Assembly (NCBI RefSeq): GCF_001839655.2
Contig: NZ_CP056087.1
Span: forward strand, 2,418,001 to 2,482,000
Reading direction: 5' to 3'
DNA length: 64,000 nucleotides
Source of the DNA: Pseudomonas argentinensis
GTDB lineage: Bacteria; Pseudomonadota; Gammaproteobacteria; Pseudomonadales; Pseudomonadaceae
The notes under the pieces were generated by a model. It was not told the DNA's origin. It did not search any database and saw only the letters and a program-made list of their open reading frames with translations. Position 1 is the first letter of the stretch. The number at the start of each line of letters is the position of its first letter. Positions 19,205-27,841 of this stretch are shown here, one piece after another. Position numbers and translations under genes: made by a program.

Positions 19205-20293
19205 GTGACATCCTTTTTCCTGCGTTCAACCGCTGCGCTGCTGGCCCTGTCCCTGGCCGGCTGCGCCACCCAGCCCCGGGAGCCGGCGCCCAAGCCGGCC
19301 GAGGTACGCGCGCAGATCGTGCGGTTGATGCCGATCAATACCCCCGATCGTGAAGGCTGGGCCGCCGATATCTACGCTGCCTTCGCGGCCCAGGAGATCG
19401 CGCCGACCACCGAGAACATCTGCGCGGTACTGGCGGTGACCGAGCAGGAGTCGACCTTCAATGCCGACCCGCAGGTCCCGGGGCTGGCCAGGATCGCCCG
19501 CGCGGAAATCGACCGCCGCGCCGCCAGCCTGCACATTCCGCGGCTGCTGGTGAACGCTGCGCTGCGCCTCGAGTCGCCGACCGGCAAGACCTACCAGCAG
19601 CGCCTGGACATCGTGCGCACCGAAAGGCAACTGAGCGCCATCTTCGATGACTTCACCGGCATGGTGCCCCTCGGCCGCCAGCTGTTCGGCACCCTCAACC
19701 CGGTGCGCACCGGCGGGCCGATGCAGGTCAGCATCGCCTTCGCCCAGGCCAACGCGCAGGGCTACCCCTATCCGCCGGACGGCTCCATTCGCCGCGAAGT
19801 GTTCAGCCGCCGCGGCGGCATGTACTTCGGCATCGCCCACCTGCTGGGCTATCCGGCCACTTACCCGGAACCGCTGTACCGCTTCGCCGATTTCAATGCC
19901 GGCTGGTACGCCAGCCGCAACGCCGCCTTCCAGAACGCCGTCACCAGCGCCTCGGGCATTCCCCTGGCCCTCGATGGCGACCTGATCATTCACGGCAGCA
20001 GCAAAGCGGGCTCCACGGAGCTTGCCGTGCGCTCCCTGGGCAAGCGCCTGAACCTGAGCGACCGGGCGATTCGCCGCGACCTGGAGCAGGGCGACAGCCT
20101 TGATTTCGAGGACAGCCGCCTCTACGAGCGGGTGTTCGCCCTGGCCGACGAGGCCGAAGGCAAACCCATGCCGCGCGAGCTTCTACCCGGCATCGTGCTG
20201 AAGAGCCCGAAGATCACCCGCCGCCTGACCACCGCCTGGTTCGCCCAGCGCGTGGACACCCGTCACCAGCGCTGCATGGCACGGGCCAGATGA
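19205..20293 (+). CDS. DUF1615 lipoprotein
   Basis: A 362-residue secreted lipoprotein. I choose GTG 19205 because GAGGAG lies about eight bases upstream and the resulting N-terminus is a lipoprotein signal: hydrophobic STAALLALSLAGC, with the lipobox LAGC and the lipidated Cys at about residue 19. The mature protein (from CATQPREPAPKP) matches DUF1615, which has a lysozyme/transglycosylase-like feel (VTEQESTFNADP, a Glu-containing motif early in the domain), but the activity is not established. Likely attached to the outer membrane. An upstream extension of the frame has no start signal and is not used. Confidence 0.85.
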   Translation: MTSFFLRSTAALLALSLAGCATQPREPAPKPAEVRAQIVRLMPINTPDREGWAADIYAAFAAQEIAPTTENICAVLAVTEQESTFNADPQVPGLARIARAEIDRRAASLHIPRLLVNAALRLESPTGKTYQQRLDIVRTERQLSAIFDDFTGMVPLGRQLFGTLNPVRTGGPMQVSIAFAQANAQGYPYPPDGSIRREVFSRRGGMYFGIAHLLGYPATYPEPLYRFADFNAGWYASRNAAFQNAVTSASGIPLALDGDLIIHGSSKAGSTELAVRSLGKRLNLSDRAIRRDLEQGDSLDFEDSRLYERVFALADEAEGKPMPRELLPGIVLKSPKITRRLTTAWFAQRVDTRHQRCMARAR

Positions 20294-20296
20294 ACG

Positions 20297-20315
20297 GTTG
20301 CTCAAAACTTCCAGA
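20297..20315. promoter_or_regulatory. Candidate AraC-regulator site upstream of araC-family gene
   Basis: GTTGCTCAAAACTTCCAGA matches 21188-21206 at 18 of 19 positions in the same orientation. It ends 58 bases before the regulator's ATG. A weak -10-like TAGCAT lies 20 bases after its TTCCAG end. Interpreted as an operator of the adjacent regulator (inference). Confidence 0.6.
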
Positions 20316-20373
20316 ATAAGCGCGGCAGGTCGGTTAGCATCATCCGTCCACACACCGTGGCGCGGGAGCAGGC

Positions 20374-21213
20374 ATGAGCGCGCAGAGTTGGGTCGACCTG
20401 GCCCAGGACGCAGACACCGGTATCGAGACCATCCGCGCGCATTTTCGCGGGCACGCCTACGATCCCCACTGGCACGATGCCTATCTGGTCGGCTTCACCG
20501 AGCAGGGCGTGCAGCAGTTCCATTGCCGCAAGCAGTTGAACAGCAGCCTGGCGGGCCAGGTGTTCTTGCTCGAACCCGGTGAGCTGCACGATGGCCATGC
20601 GCCCGAGCCGGAAGGCTTCACCTACTCGATGCTGTACCTGGATACCCAGTGGCTGGAGCGTGAACTGCGCAGCCTGTTCGAGCAGGCGCCAGCCGACTGC
20701 CTGCCGGGCTTCGGCGCCACCCTGGCCAGCGATCCGCACCTGCTGGCCTCGGTGGTCGAGGCGTTCGCCGCCCTGCATCGCCAGGAACTGCGCATGGTCA
20801 GGCAGTCGGCGCTCGACGGGCTGCTGGCGCACCTCACCGAGCGCCTGCACTGGCGTCGTCGCCTCGCTGTCGACCCGCGTCTGCCGTTGGTAGCGCAGCG
20901 CGCGCGGGATTTCCTGCACGACCAGCACAGCCGCGATATCGGCCTGGATGACCTGGCTGCGGCCTGTGGCGTGGATCGCTTTCGGCTGAGCCGCGCCTTC
21001 AAGGCCGCCTTCGGCCTGGCGCCCCATGCCTACCTGGTGCAGCTGCGCCTGGCCCGGGCGCGGCATCTGCTGGCCCGCGGCGAGCCGCCGGTGCAGGTGG
21101 CGGCGATTCTGGGCTTTGCCGACCAGAGCCACCTGGGCCGCTGGTTCCGCCGCGCCTACGGTATCACCCCGGCGAACTACCAGCGGCGTTGCTCAAAGCT
21201 TCCAGACTGTTGA
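20374..21213 (+). CDS. AraC family transcriptional regulator
   Basis: A 279-residue regulator. The N-terminal half is a cupin-type ligand domain (HDAYLVGFTEQGVQQFHCR, FLLEPGELHDGH). The C-terminal 100 residues hold two helix-turn-helix motifs (IGLDDLAAACGVDRFRLSR and PVQVAAILGFADQSHLGRWF) and the AraC signature ending RAYGITPANYQ. The ATG has GGGAGCAGGC upstream. A LysE-family exporter begins 47 bases downstream, and the same 19-base element precedes both genes, so it probably controls itself and the exporter. The ligand may be an amino acid or a related compound; this is inference from the partner. Confidence 0.92.
   Translation: MSAQSWVDLAQDADTGIETIRAHFRGHAYDPHWHDAYLVGFTEQGVQQFHCRKQLNSSLAGQVFLLEPGELHDGHAPEPEGFTYSMLYLDTQWLERELRSLFEQAPADCLPGFGATLASDPHLLASVVEAFAALHRQELRMVRQSALDGLLAHLTERLHWRRRLAVDPRLPLVAQRARDFLHDQHSRDIGLDDLAAACGVDRFRLSRAFKAAFGLAPHAYLVQLRLARARHLLARGEPPVQVAAILGFADQSHLGRWFRRAYGITPANYQRRCSKLPDC
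21188..21206. promoter_or_regulatory. Candidate AraC-regulator site upstream of lysE-family gene
   Basis: GTTGCTCAAAGCTTCCAGA, the second copy of the element at 20297-20315 (one mismatch), ends 54 bases before the exporter's ATG, close to the spacing of the first copy. It overlaps the last codons of the regulator. A GATGAT stretch lies 20 bases after TTCCAG, the same offset as TAGCAT in copy one. Confidence 0.6.
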
Positions 21214-21260
21214 GCCGCAGGCGCCGATGATCAGGGCTCTGATCGTTGAGGAGCCCATTC

Positions 21261-21866
21261 ATGAGTCAGTTGTTGCCCTTTATGCTGTTTGCCTTCGTCG
21301 CCTCCATCACCCCCGGCCCCACCAACGTGCTGGTGCTCGGCAGCAGTGCCCGCCATGGCGTGGCGGCGACCCTGCCGCTGGTGCTCGGCGCCTGCTTTGG
21401 CGCGGCGGCCATCGTGGTCGCGGTCGGCCTTGGGCTGGGTGAGCTGCTGCAGCAGCATCCACGGCTGCAATGGGCGATGGCCTGGTTCGGCGTGCTGTGG
21501 CTGAGCTACCTGGCCTGGCGGATCTTCAGCAGCCCGGCGGCGGCGCTGGATGGCTCGGCGGTGGCGGCGGACGAGAAGCGCCTCGGCCTGTTCGCCGGTG
21601 CGGCGCTGCAGCTGGTCAACCCCAAGACCTGGATGATGGCCCTGGCGGTGGTCAGCGTATTCGCCACGCCGGGGCCTGGGCAGGGGCTGCGGGTGGCGCT
21701 GCTGGCGGCGATCTTCCTGGCCATTTCCCTGCCGTGCCTGGGCTGCTGGGCATTGCTGGGGCGCGGCGCCGCGCGGCTGTTCACCTCGGCCCGGGCCATG
21801 GGCCGCTTCAACCAGGCCATGGCCGTGCTGTTGCTGGCCTCGGCCTGGCTTGGCGCACCGCTTTAG
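21261..21866 (+). CDS. LysE/RhtB family amino-acid exporter
   Basis: A 201-residue inner-membrane protein with about six hydrophobic helices. The N-terminal family motif FVASITPGPTNVLVLGSSARHG is intact, and LVNPKTWMMALAVVSVF matches the fourth-helix motif. The ATG at 21261 follows GAGGAG by seven bases; a TTG 15 bases earlier would consume that site and is rejected. Family members export amino acids or homoserine lactone-like compounds; the substrate here is unknown. Expected control by the AraC protein next to it. Confidence 0.92.
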   Translation: MSQLLPFMLFAFVASITPGPTNVLVLGSSARHGVAATLPLVLGACFGAAAIVVAVGLGLGELLQQHPRLQWAMAWFGVLWLSYLAWRIFSSPAAALDGSAVAADEKRLGLFAGAALQLVNPKTWMMALAVVSVFATPGPGQGLRVALLAAIFLAISLPCLGCWALLGRGAARLFTSARAMGRFNQAMAVLLLASAWLGAPL

Positions 21867-21896
21867 AAGTTGGCCTGGTTCACCTGTGGGAGCGCA

Positions 21897-22577
21897 TCAA
21901 TGCTCGCGAAACGCTTCCAGCCGCTGACGCTGCCGGCCCTGTTCATCGAAGTTTTCCGCCGCCAGCCAGCGTTGCAGAGCCTCGCGGCGCCGCGGCCATT
22001 CGCTGTCGATGATCGAGAACCAGGCGGTATCGCGGTTCTGGCCCTTGATCACCGCGTGCTGGCGGAACAGACCCTCCTGGGTGAAACCCAGCCGTTCGGC
22101 CGCGCGCCTCGACCGGGCGTTACGCGCATTGCACTTCCATTCCAGACGGCGATTGCCGAGGTCGTCCATGGCCAGGCTCATCAGCAGCCAGATCGCTTCG
22201 GTGGAGGCGGGAGAGCGCTGCATGGCGCGGCCAAAGGCGATATGGCCGATCTCGATGCAGCCATCGGCCGGGGCGATGCGCAGGAAGCTGAGCAGTCCTA
22301 CGGCCCGCACGGTGGCCTTGTCGATCACCGTGAAGAACAGCGGGTCGCTGCTGCCTTGCTTGTCCTGCAGCCAGCTATCGAAGGCACTGCGCTCGGCGAA
22401 AGGGCCGTAGGGCAGGTAGTCCCACATAGCCGGGTCGCTGTCCGGTCCTTGCAGGGCATCCCATAGATCCTCGCCGTGGCGCTGGGCGTCCAGCGGCTCC
22501 AGGCGCACGAAGCGGCCGTCGATGGGCGCGCGGGGCGGCGGTGTGGCGGGTGTCCAGTCGAGCAGGGTGGTGGTCAT
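21897..22577 (-). CDS. GNAT acetyltransferase, RimJ/RimL-like
   Basis: A 226-residue GNAT protein of the type that acetylates protein N-termini or small amines. The core pattern is visible: FVRLEPLDAQRHGEDLW at the start, EIGHIAFGRAMQRSPASTEA (acetyl-CoA site), then RLEWKCNARNARSRRAAERL and GFTQEGLFRQHAVIKG. AGGAG precedes the ATG. It is the last gene of a minus-strand trio (paiB-like, GNAT, GNAT) with gaps of 12-14 bases. Substrate unknown. Confidence 0.9.
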   Translation of the reverse strand: MTTTLLDWTPATPPPRAPIDGRFVRLEPLDAQRHGEDLWDALQGPDSDPAMWDYLPYGPFAERSAFDSWLQDKQGSSDPLFFTVIDKATVRAVGLLSFLRIAPADGCIEIGHIAFGRAMQRSPASTEAIWLLMSLAMDDLGNRRLEWKCNARNARSRRAAERLGFTQEGLFRQHAVIKGQNRDTAWFSIIDSEWPRRREALQRWLAAENFDEQGRQRQRLEAFREH

Positions 22578-22590
22578 GGTCGGCTCCTGA

Positions 22591-23028
22591 TCACAGCTTC
22601 TTGCGGTATTGCACGAGGCCAGGGCGTTCGGCGATGCGGTCGTACAGCTGCATGGCGGTGGTATTGCTTTCGTGGGTCAGCCAGTGCACCCGCGAAGCGC
22701 CAGCAAGCCTGGCCTGAGCGTAGACGTGCTCGATCAGCCCGCGCCCGACGCCGCTGCCGCGAACGCTTTCCTCGACGAACAGGTCCTGCAGGTAGCAGTA
22801 GTCGCCGTCCGTCCAGCAGGAGCGATGGAAAATCCAGTGCACCATCCCAAGAGCATGGCCATCCTGCCAGGCAAGAGCCGCATGCATCGGCTCGTCGACG
22901 GCGAGAAAGCGCTGCCAGGTTTGTGCGCTGGTGGCCTCGGGGATTTCCGTGGCGTAGAAGCGTTGGTAGCCCTGCCAGAGTGGCCACCAGGCGGCGTGAA
23001 CGTCAGCGGTTACGGCGCGTATTTCCAT
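22591..23028 (-). CDS. GNAT acetyltransferase
   Basis: A 145-residue GNAT protein. The acetyl-CoA signature appears as LQDLFVEESVRGSGVGRGLIEH (R-G-x-G-x-G/A type loop), followed by VHWLTHESNTTAMQLYDRIA, the usual last helix and strand. GGAG precedes the ATG. It sits between the PaiB-like gene and the second GNAT gene in one operon. PaiA of Bacillus, the partner of PaiB, is also a GNAT acetyltransferase that acts on polyamines, so a polyamine link is possible but unproven. Confidence 0.88.
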   Translation of the reverse strand: MEIRAVTADVHAAWWPLWQGYQRFYATEIPEATSAQTWQRFLAVDEPMHAALAWQDGHALGMVHWIFHRSCWTDGDYCYLQDLFVEESVRGSGVGRGLIEHVYAQARLAGASRVHWLTHESNTTAMQLYDRIAERPGLVQYRKKL

Positions 23029-23042
23029 GAATCGGTCTCCTG

Positions 23043-23672
23043 TTATCGATCACTCATGCGCTGCGCCAGGGCGCCGTCGCGGGGATCAGCGCTGGCATCG
23101 AGGCCACTCTTTACACCGGCCTGATCGGCCGCGCTGCGGTTCTGGCCAAGTTTCCATTTGCCTTCCAGGCGCTCGATGGGCAGGGCGAAGCCGACGATGG
23201 CGCGCAGCATGCCGGCGATGTAGTCCCGCGGTGCGTCATCGATGGCCCAGGGCTGCGGGCGCGGTCGTTCGTGGCGGTCGGTCAGCGCGCCGAGCAGGGC
23301 CAGCAGGCGCTCGGCATCGTCGAACACTTCGGCGCGGCCATGGGCATGCACGGCGATATAGTTCCAGGTCGGCACCACCTTGCCGTGCTCGGCCTTGGCC
23401 GGGTACCAGGACGGGCTGACGTAGGCATCGGCACCGCTGAAGACGACCAGCGCCTCGCCACCCTCGGCCAGTATCTGCCAGTGCGGATTGGCCCGTGCCA
23501 GGTGCCCGTACAGCGTGCCGTACCGGCCTTCGTCGGCGCGCAGCAGCAAGGGCAGGTGGCTCGCTTGAAGGCCGCTCTCGCCACTGCTGATCAGGGTCGC
23601 CAGGCGGCAATCGATAATCTCCTTGTGCATGGCAGCAAGGTCGTTCTGGCGGAGGGCGGCAGGTACGTACAT
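23043..23672 (-). CDS. FMN-binding PaiB-like protein
   Basis: A 209-residue protein of the PaiB / FMN-binding negative transcriptional regulator family, a split-barrel flavin fold. The start MYVPAALRQND is the typical family N-terminus, so ATG 23672 is preferred over a TTG 12 bases upstream. Supporting motifs: HLPLLL, GTLYGHLARANPHWQIL, VVFSGADAYVSPSWYP, VPTWNYIAVHAHG. In Bacillus PaiB represses sporulation and protease genes; in proteobacteria the role is not settled. It is the first gene of an operon with two GNAT genes and is divergent from a MocR regulator 90 bases away. Confidence 0.88.
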   Translation of the reverse strand: MYVPAALRQNDLAAMHKEIIDCRLATLISSGESGLQASHLPLLLRADEGRYGTLYGHLARANPHWQILAEGGEALVVFSGADAYVSPSWYPAKAEHGKVVPTWNYIAVHAHGRAEVFDDAERLLALLGALTDRHERPRPQPWAIDDAPRDYIAGMLRAIVGFALPIERLEGKWKLGQNRSAADQAGVKSGLDASADPRDGALAQRMSDR

Positions 23673-23684
23673 GGGGCGTTCCAA

Positions 23685-23738
23685 ATAGTGGATGCACCTA
23701 TGCTAGAAGTGATATTGGTCTGTTGTAAGATCCATTAT
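23685..23738. promoter_or_regulatory. Candidate MocR operator pair in divergent promoter
   Basis: ATAGTGGAT (23685-23693) and its near complement ATCCATTAT (23730-23738) form an inverted pair (ATARTGGAT) with centres 45 bases apart, in the 90-base gap between the paiB-like gene and the MocR gene. MocR/PdxR regulators often bind such repeats next to their own gene. No direct proof. Confidence 0.4.
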
Positions 23739-23762
23739 CAGTGACTTTAATGGGGCCAATTC

Positions 23763-25235
23763 ATGGCGTCTTCTGCACCGTTGCCGGTCGATCTTTCTGG
23801 GCTACGCCTGCAGCCAGGGGAGGGCTTGGCTCGCCAGCTCTATGGTGCGCTACGCGAACGCATCCTAGATGGTCGCTTGCCCGGCGGCACCCGCTTGCCC
23901 GCCAGCCGGCAATTGGCCGAGCGCCTGAACATCTCGCGCAATACCGTGAACCGTGCCCTGGACCAGCTCTACGCGGAAGGCTACGTGCAGGGGCGGGTCG
24001 GCGACGGTACCTATGTGGCCGACATCGCAGCGGTGGCGCAGCCGGCAGTCGTCGAAGCGCCAGGGGTGGTGGCGAATGCGCCGATGCAGCTATTGGAAGC
24101 GAATTGCCTGCCTGCGCCATTGCCGGGGCCGCCGCGGGCATTTCGGGTCGGCGTGCCGGCCTTCGATCTGTTTCCGTTCGAGACCTGGGCGCGTCTGTCG
24201 GCCAGGTTCTGGCGCAAGCCGTCGCCAGCGCGGCTGGGTTATGGCGACCCAGCGGGGGACCCTCAGCTGCGCGAACTGATCGCCGCCTACCTGCGCAGCA
24301 GCCGCGGCTTGCAGTGCGATCCCTCGCAGATCGTGGTCACCTGCGGCGCGCAGCAGGCAATCAGCCTGTGCGCGCAGTTGCTGATTGAGCCTGGTGATAC
24401 CGTGGCCATCGAAGATCCGGGTTACCGAGCCGCCGCCCATGCCTTCAGAGTCGCCGGGGCGCGCTTGCGTGGTATCGCCATCGACGCCGATGGCATGGAT
24501 GTCGCGGCGCTGGAGCGGGGTGAGGAGTGCCGGCTGGCCTACGTTACGCCGTCGCACCAGTACCCGACTGGGGTGACGCTTTCGTTGCCCAGGCGCCTGG
24601 CCCTGCTCGACTGGGCCGAGCGCAACGGTGCCTGGATCATCGAGGACGACTACGACGGCGAGTACCGCTACAGCGGCACGCCGCTGGCACCGCTTGCCGC
24701 GTTGGGCCGTTGCCAGCGCGTGCTGTACGTCGGCACCTTCGGCAAGATCGCCTTCCCGGCGCTGCGCCTTGGCTATCTGGTGCTGCCGCCACGGCTCGCG
24801 CAGAACTTCGCCCGACGCCGGGCGGTGGATATGCGCCATTCCGAAATCGGTACCCAGGTTGTGATGGCCGAATTTATCGCTGCCGGGCATTTTCAGCGGC
24901 ATATCCGCCGTATGCGCAATGCCGCTCGCGCTCGCCGCGATGCGCTGTTGGCAGGCTGGCCAGCCGATGTACCCGGCTGTGCACCACTGCCCGAGGTGCA
25001 TGCCGGCCTGCACCTGAGCGTGCGCTGCGAGAGCCTGGCCCGCGAGCGTGAACTGATCGCGGCGGCGGCAGCCGTTGGCGTCGAGATCAACCCGCTCAGC
25101 GTGCAATGGCTGCCGGAGGGCGACACACCGGCGGACCAGCGCGCCGGGCTGGTGATGGGCTTTGCGGCAGTGCCGGAACAGGCCATCTTTGAGGCGCTGC
25201 AGGCCCTGCGCAGGGCGTGGAAGTCGCCAGGTTGA
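23763..25235 (+). CDS. MocR/GabR family regulator (GntR-aminotransferase fusion)
   Basis: A 490-residue regulator. The N-terminal GntR-type winged helix spans about residues 15-80 (LARQLYGALRERILDGRLPGG... RLPASRQLAERLNISRNTVNRAL). The rest is a fold-type I aminotransferase domain: CGAQQAISLCAQLL, YVTPSHQYPTGVTLS, WIIEDDYDGEYRYSG, and YVGTFGKIAFPALRLGY with the pyridoxal-phosphate Lys. It is divergent from the paiB-GNAT-GNAT operon, which is the likely target. The inducer cannot be told; PdxR, GabR and TauR all share this layout. GGGGCCAATTC precedes the ATG, with no strong Shine-Dalgarno site. Confidence 0.92.
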   Translation: MASSAPLPVDLSGLRLQPGEGLARQLYGALRERILDGRLPGGTRLPASRQLAERLNISRNTVNRALDQLYAEGYVQGRVGDGTYVADIAAVAQPAVVEAPGVVANAPMQLLEANCLPAPLPGPPRAFRVGVPAFDLFPFETWARLSARFWRKPSPARLGYGDPAGDPQLRELIAAYLRSSRGLQCDPSQIVVTCGAQQAISLCAQLLIEPGDTVAIEDPGYRAAAHAFRVAGARLRGIAIDADGMDVAALERGEECRLAYVTPSHQYPTGVTLSLPRRLALLDWAERNGAWIIEDDYDGEYRYSGTPLAPLAALGRCQRVLYVGTFGKIAFPALRLGYLVLPPRLAQNFARRRAVDMRHSEIGTQVVMAEFIAAGHFQRHIRRMRNAARARRDALLAGWPADVPGCAPLPEVHAGLHLSVRCESLARERELIAAAAAVGVEINPLSVQWLPEGDTPADQRAGLVMGFAAVPEQAIFEALQALRRAWKSPG

Positions 25236-25291
25236 ATTCAGATCTGCCGCTGCTTGGGCTTCCGATCTTCATTGTAAGCCGACCTTCGGAG

Positions 25292-25422
25292 CAACGATGG
25301 AGCGCACGAACCACGGCGCAGCAGGGCGGGGGCGCCTAGCCCGGATGATGGGGTGCGCTTTCTTTTGCTTACTTTTCTTTGCGCACTTCAAAGAAAAGTG
25401 AGTCGCCCGAGGGGGCGAAACA
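25292..25422. repeat. Dispersed repeat, related to the 1.9-2.6 kb block
   Basis: GGCGGGGGCGCCTAGCCCGG and the following GGGGTGCGCTTTCTTTTG match the reverse complement of about 1990-2060, and AGTCGCCCGAGGGGGCGAAAC matches the end of that unit. The 387-base gap between mocR and the ybhN-like gene otherwise holds no gene; its rightmost part (25423-25622) shows nothing I recognise. Confidence 0.7.
25371..25399. terminator. Perfect 11-base hairpin between convergent genes
   Basis: ACTTTTCTTTG / CAAAGAAAAGT with the 7-base loop CGCACTT. It lies inside the dispersed repeat, between the converging mocR and ybhN-like genes. The A/T-rich stem is unlike a classical GC terminator, so a terminator role is uncertain. 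Confidence 0.35.
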
Positions 25423-25622
25423 GGAAGTTTCTGCACACGCCGCAGCGGCGTCCAAACACTAATTTGCCAGTGCGGCGGCAAGACTGACTTTTCCGAGATG
25501 CCGCGAAGAGCCAATTTCCTGGCCATCTCACGTACTCCGCCGGGCGTTGATCCCAGCCTAGCGCGCTGTGGCAAGTGACCCTTGGCCGGGATCAAGGTCG
25601 ATCCCGGTCAAATGCCCGGTCG

Positions 25623-26612
25623 TCAGGCGGGGCGCGGCTCTTCGCTGTTTTCCTGGCCGGCGTTCTGGCGCAGCTTCTTGGCGCGTTTTTCCAACACCAG
25701 GTAGACCACGCAGGCCACCGCCAGCGGCAGCAGGAAGTAGATCGCCCGGTAGCCGATCAGCGCGGCGACGATGCTGCCCTTGGACATCTCGTGCTGCAGC
25801 ATGGCGATGAATACCGCCTCGATCACCCCCAGGCCGGCCGGGATGTGGGTGATCACCCCGGCGATACTGCTGATCATCAGGATGCCGAGAATGGTCGGGT
25901 AGAAGGCGTCCTCGGGCAGCAGCAGGTAGATGATCAGCGCCATCAGCGACCAGTTCAGGGCGCCCAGGCCGGCCTGCAGCAAAGCCATGGGCAGCGACGG
26001 CAGGTTCAGTTCGTGGCCGCGGATCGTCCAGCTGCGACGCCTGGAGAACTGGCAGGCCAGCAGGTAGCCGATGCCGACGGCGAGCAGCGCCACGCCGATG
26101 ATGCGCAGCCCCGTGGCGCCTATCGCCCAGCCCTCGGGCAGCTTCAGCAGGCCGAAGGTGAACAGCACGCCGGCCAGCAGGATATAGCCGAGCCAGTTGG
26201 TGATCAGGCTCATGCTCAGCACCCGGGTGATGGTCGAGACCTTCAGGCCCAGGCGCGAATACAGGCGATAGCGCAGCGCCACGCCGCCCACCCAGGAACT
26301 AAGGTTGAGGGTGAAGGCGTAGCACACGAAGGTCAGTGGCAGCACCTGCCGGGTGGGCAGGCCGTGCTGGGTATAGGCGCGGCCGATCAGGTCGAAACTC
26401 GAATACACGCCGTAGCTCAACGCTGCCACGCCGATCGCGGCGAGCAGGGTGCCGGTGCTGTAGCTGCGCAGCGCCTGGCTGACCTCCTGCCAGTCGAGGT
26501 TCTTGACCAGCATGAACAGCAGCACCGGTACTAGGATGAAGAAGCACAGGGTCAGCAGGCGCTTGGCCCAGCGCCAGGCCGGTTTGCCCTGTTTGTCGTC
26601 GGCTTTGCTCAC
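25623..26612 (-). CDS. ybhN: YbhN-like membrane protein (LPG synthase TM family)
   Basis: A 329-residue polytopic inner-membrane protein with about eight helices (for example LLTLCFFILVPVLLFMLV, LLAAIGVAALSYGVYS, YFLLPLAVACVVYLVL). It belongs to the family of the membrane half of lysyl-phosphatidylglycerol synthases, without the catalytic C-terminal domain. The GTG start at 26612 overlaps the clsB stop as GTGA, which fixes it. In E. coli the order ybhP-clsB(ybhO)-ybhN is the same, so this is the conserved operon. Its function is not established; lipid flipping is a common suggestion. Confidence 0.88.
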   Translation of the reverse strand: MSKADDKQGKPAWRWAKRLLTLCFFILVPVLLFMLVKNLDWQEVSQALRSYSTGTLLAAIGVAALSYGVYSSFDLIGRAYTQHGLPTRQVLPLTFVCYAFTLNLSSWVGGVALRYRLYSRLGLKVSTITRVLSMSLITNWLGYILLAGVLFTFGLLKLPEGWAIGATGLRIIGVALLAVGIGYLLACQFSRRRSWTIRGHELNLPSLPMALLQAGLGALNWSLMALIIYLLLPEDAFYPTILGILMISSIAGVITHIPAGLGVIEAVFIAMLQHEMSKGSIVAALIGYRAIYFLLPLAVACVVYLVLEKRAKKLRQNAGQENSEEPRPA

Positions 26613-27841
26613 GAGACTTTCTCCTGGTCGACCTGCAAGGTGCCGCACTGCGGCGCTTCAACATCGGGTTTGAGCAGCTTGAGCCGCGGTGAGTGGGCCG
26701 GGAACCAGCCGGCGATGGCCGGGAAGTGGCGCAGGAAGTGAAAGCACAGGAAGATCAGCGGCGCGCGCCACCAATAGCCGCGCATCACCCGCTTGAGCGG
26801 CACCGACTTGCAGCTCGATGCGGCCAGCTCGGACAGGTGCTCATATAGCCGGCGATTGAGCGCCGGGTCGCGGATGATCACGTTGGCTTCCAGGTTCAGG
26901 GACAGGCTCAGCGGGTCGAGGTTGCTCGAGCCCACGGTGCACCACTCGTGGTCGGCCAGGGCGACCTTGCCGTGCAGGGGCCGCTGGCAGTACTCGTAGA
27001 TGGTCACGCCGTCGCGCAGCAGGTAGTTGTAGGTCAGCCGCGAGCACAGGCGCACCAGCGGCATGTCGGGCATGCCCTGGAGGATCAGCGTCACCTTGAC
27101 GCCACGGCGAGCAGCGTTGCGCAGTTCGCGCAGCAGGCGATAGCCGGGGAAGAAGTAGGCGTTGGCGACGATCAGCCGGTGCTGGGCCTTGCGAATGGCA
27201 TCCAGGTAGTGCTGTTCGATGGTGTTGGTGTCGTCGCCGTTGTCGCGGATGGTCATCAGCAGGCGGCTGTTGCCTGCATGCCGGTGCTGGCCCGGCTGGT
27301 TGACCCGGCGCTTGGCCACCTCGCGGTCGTCGCGGGCCTCGAGCAGGCGCTCGGCGGCGGTGTGCACATCGGCGACGATCGGGCCGCGCACGCGCACGGC
27401 GTAGTCCTGCTTGGCCATCGGGCCGTAGTCGCCGAGGTGGTCGGCGCCGAAGTTGATGCCGCCGATATAGGCGACCTCGCTGTCGATCACCACGATCTTG
27501 CGATGCAGGCGGCGGAACAGGTTGGTGCGCATGCCGAGCAGGCGCTTGCCGGGGTCGAACATGTGCACCCGTACACCGGCGGCGGTCAACGCGGCGATGT
27601 ACTCGAGGGACAAATCCGCGGTGCCGTAGCCGTCCACGGTGATCTCCACGCTGGCGCCATTGCGGGCCGCGGCGATCAGCGCCTGCTGCAGCTCCATGCC
27701 GACCTTGTCTTCGAAGATGATGAAGGTTTCCAGCAGCACTTCCTGCCGCGCGTTGCGGATGGATTCGAACACCGCGGGGTAGAACTCCTCGCCGTTGATC
27801 AGCAAATCGACCTGGTTGCCATCACGCCAATCGTACTTCAT
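26609..27841 (-). CDS. clsB: Cardiolipin synthase B
   Basis: A 410-residue phospholipase-D-superfamily enzyme that makes cardiolipin (and possibly phosphatidylglycerol) at the inner membrane. Two HKD motifs are visible: [19 protein letters not shown] at about residue 120 and [19 protein letters not shown] at about residue 295. A hydrophobic stretch near the C-terminus ([19 protein letters not shown]) may be membrane-associated. The ATG at 27841 overlaps the ybhP-like stop by ATGA. In the same place in P. aeruginosa a clsB-type gene lies in the glg/tre region. Confidence 0.94.
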   Translation of the reverse strand: MKYDWRDGNQVDLLINGEEFYPAVFESIRNARQEVLLETFIIFEDKVGMELQQALIAAARNGASVEITVDGYGTADLSLEYIAALTAAGVRVHMFDPGKRLLGMRTNLFRRLHRKIVVIDSEVAYIGGINFGADHLGDYGPMAKQDYAVRVRGPIVADVHTAAERLLEARDDREVAKRRVNQPGQHRHAGNSRLLMTIRDNGDDTNTIEQHYLDAIRKAQHRLIVANAYFFPGYRLLRELRNAARRGVKVTLILQGMPDMPLVRLCSRLTYNYLLRDGVTIYEYCQRPLHGKVALADHEWCTVGSSNLDPLSLSLNLEANVIIRDPALNRRLYEHLSELAASSCKSVPLKRVMRGYWWRAPLIFLCFHFLRHFPAIAGWFPAHSPRLKLLKPDVEAPQCGTLQVDQEKVS

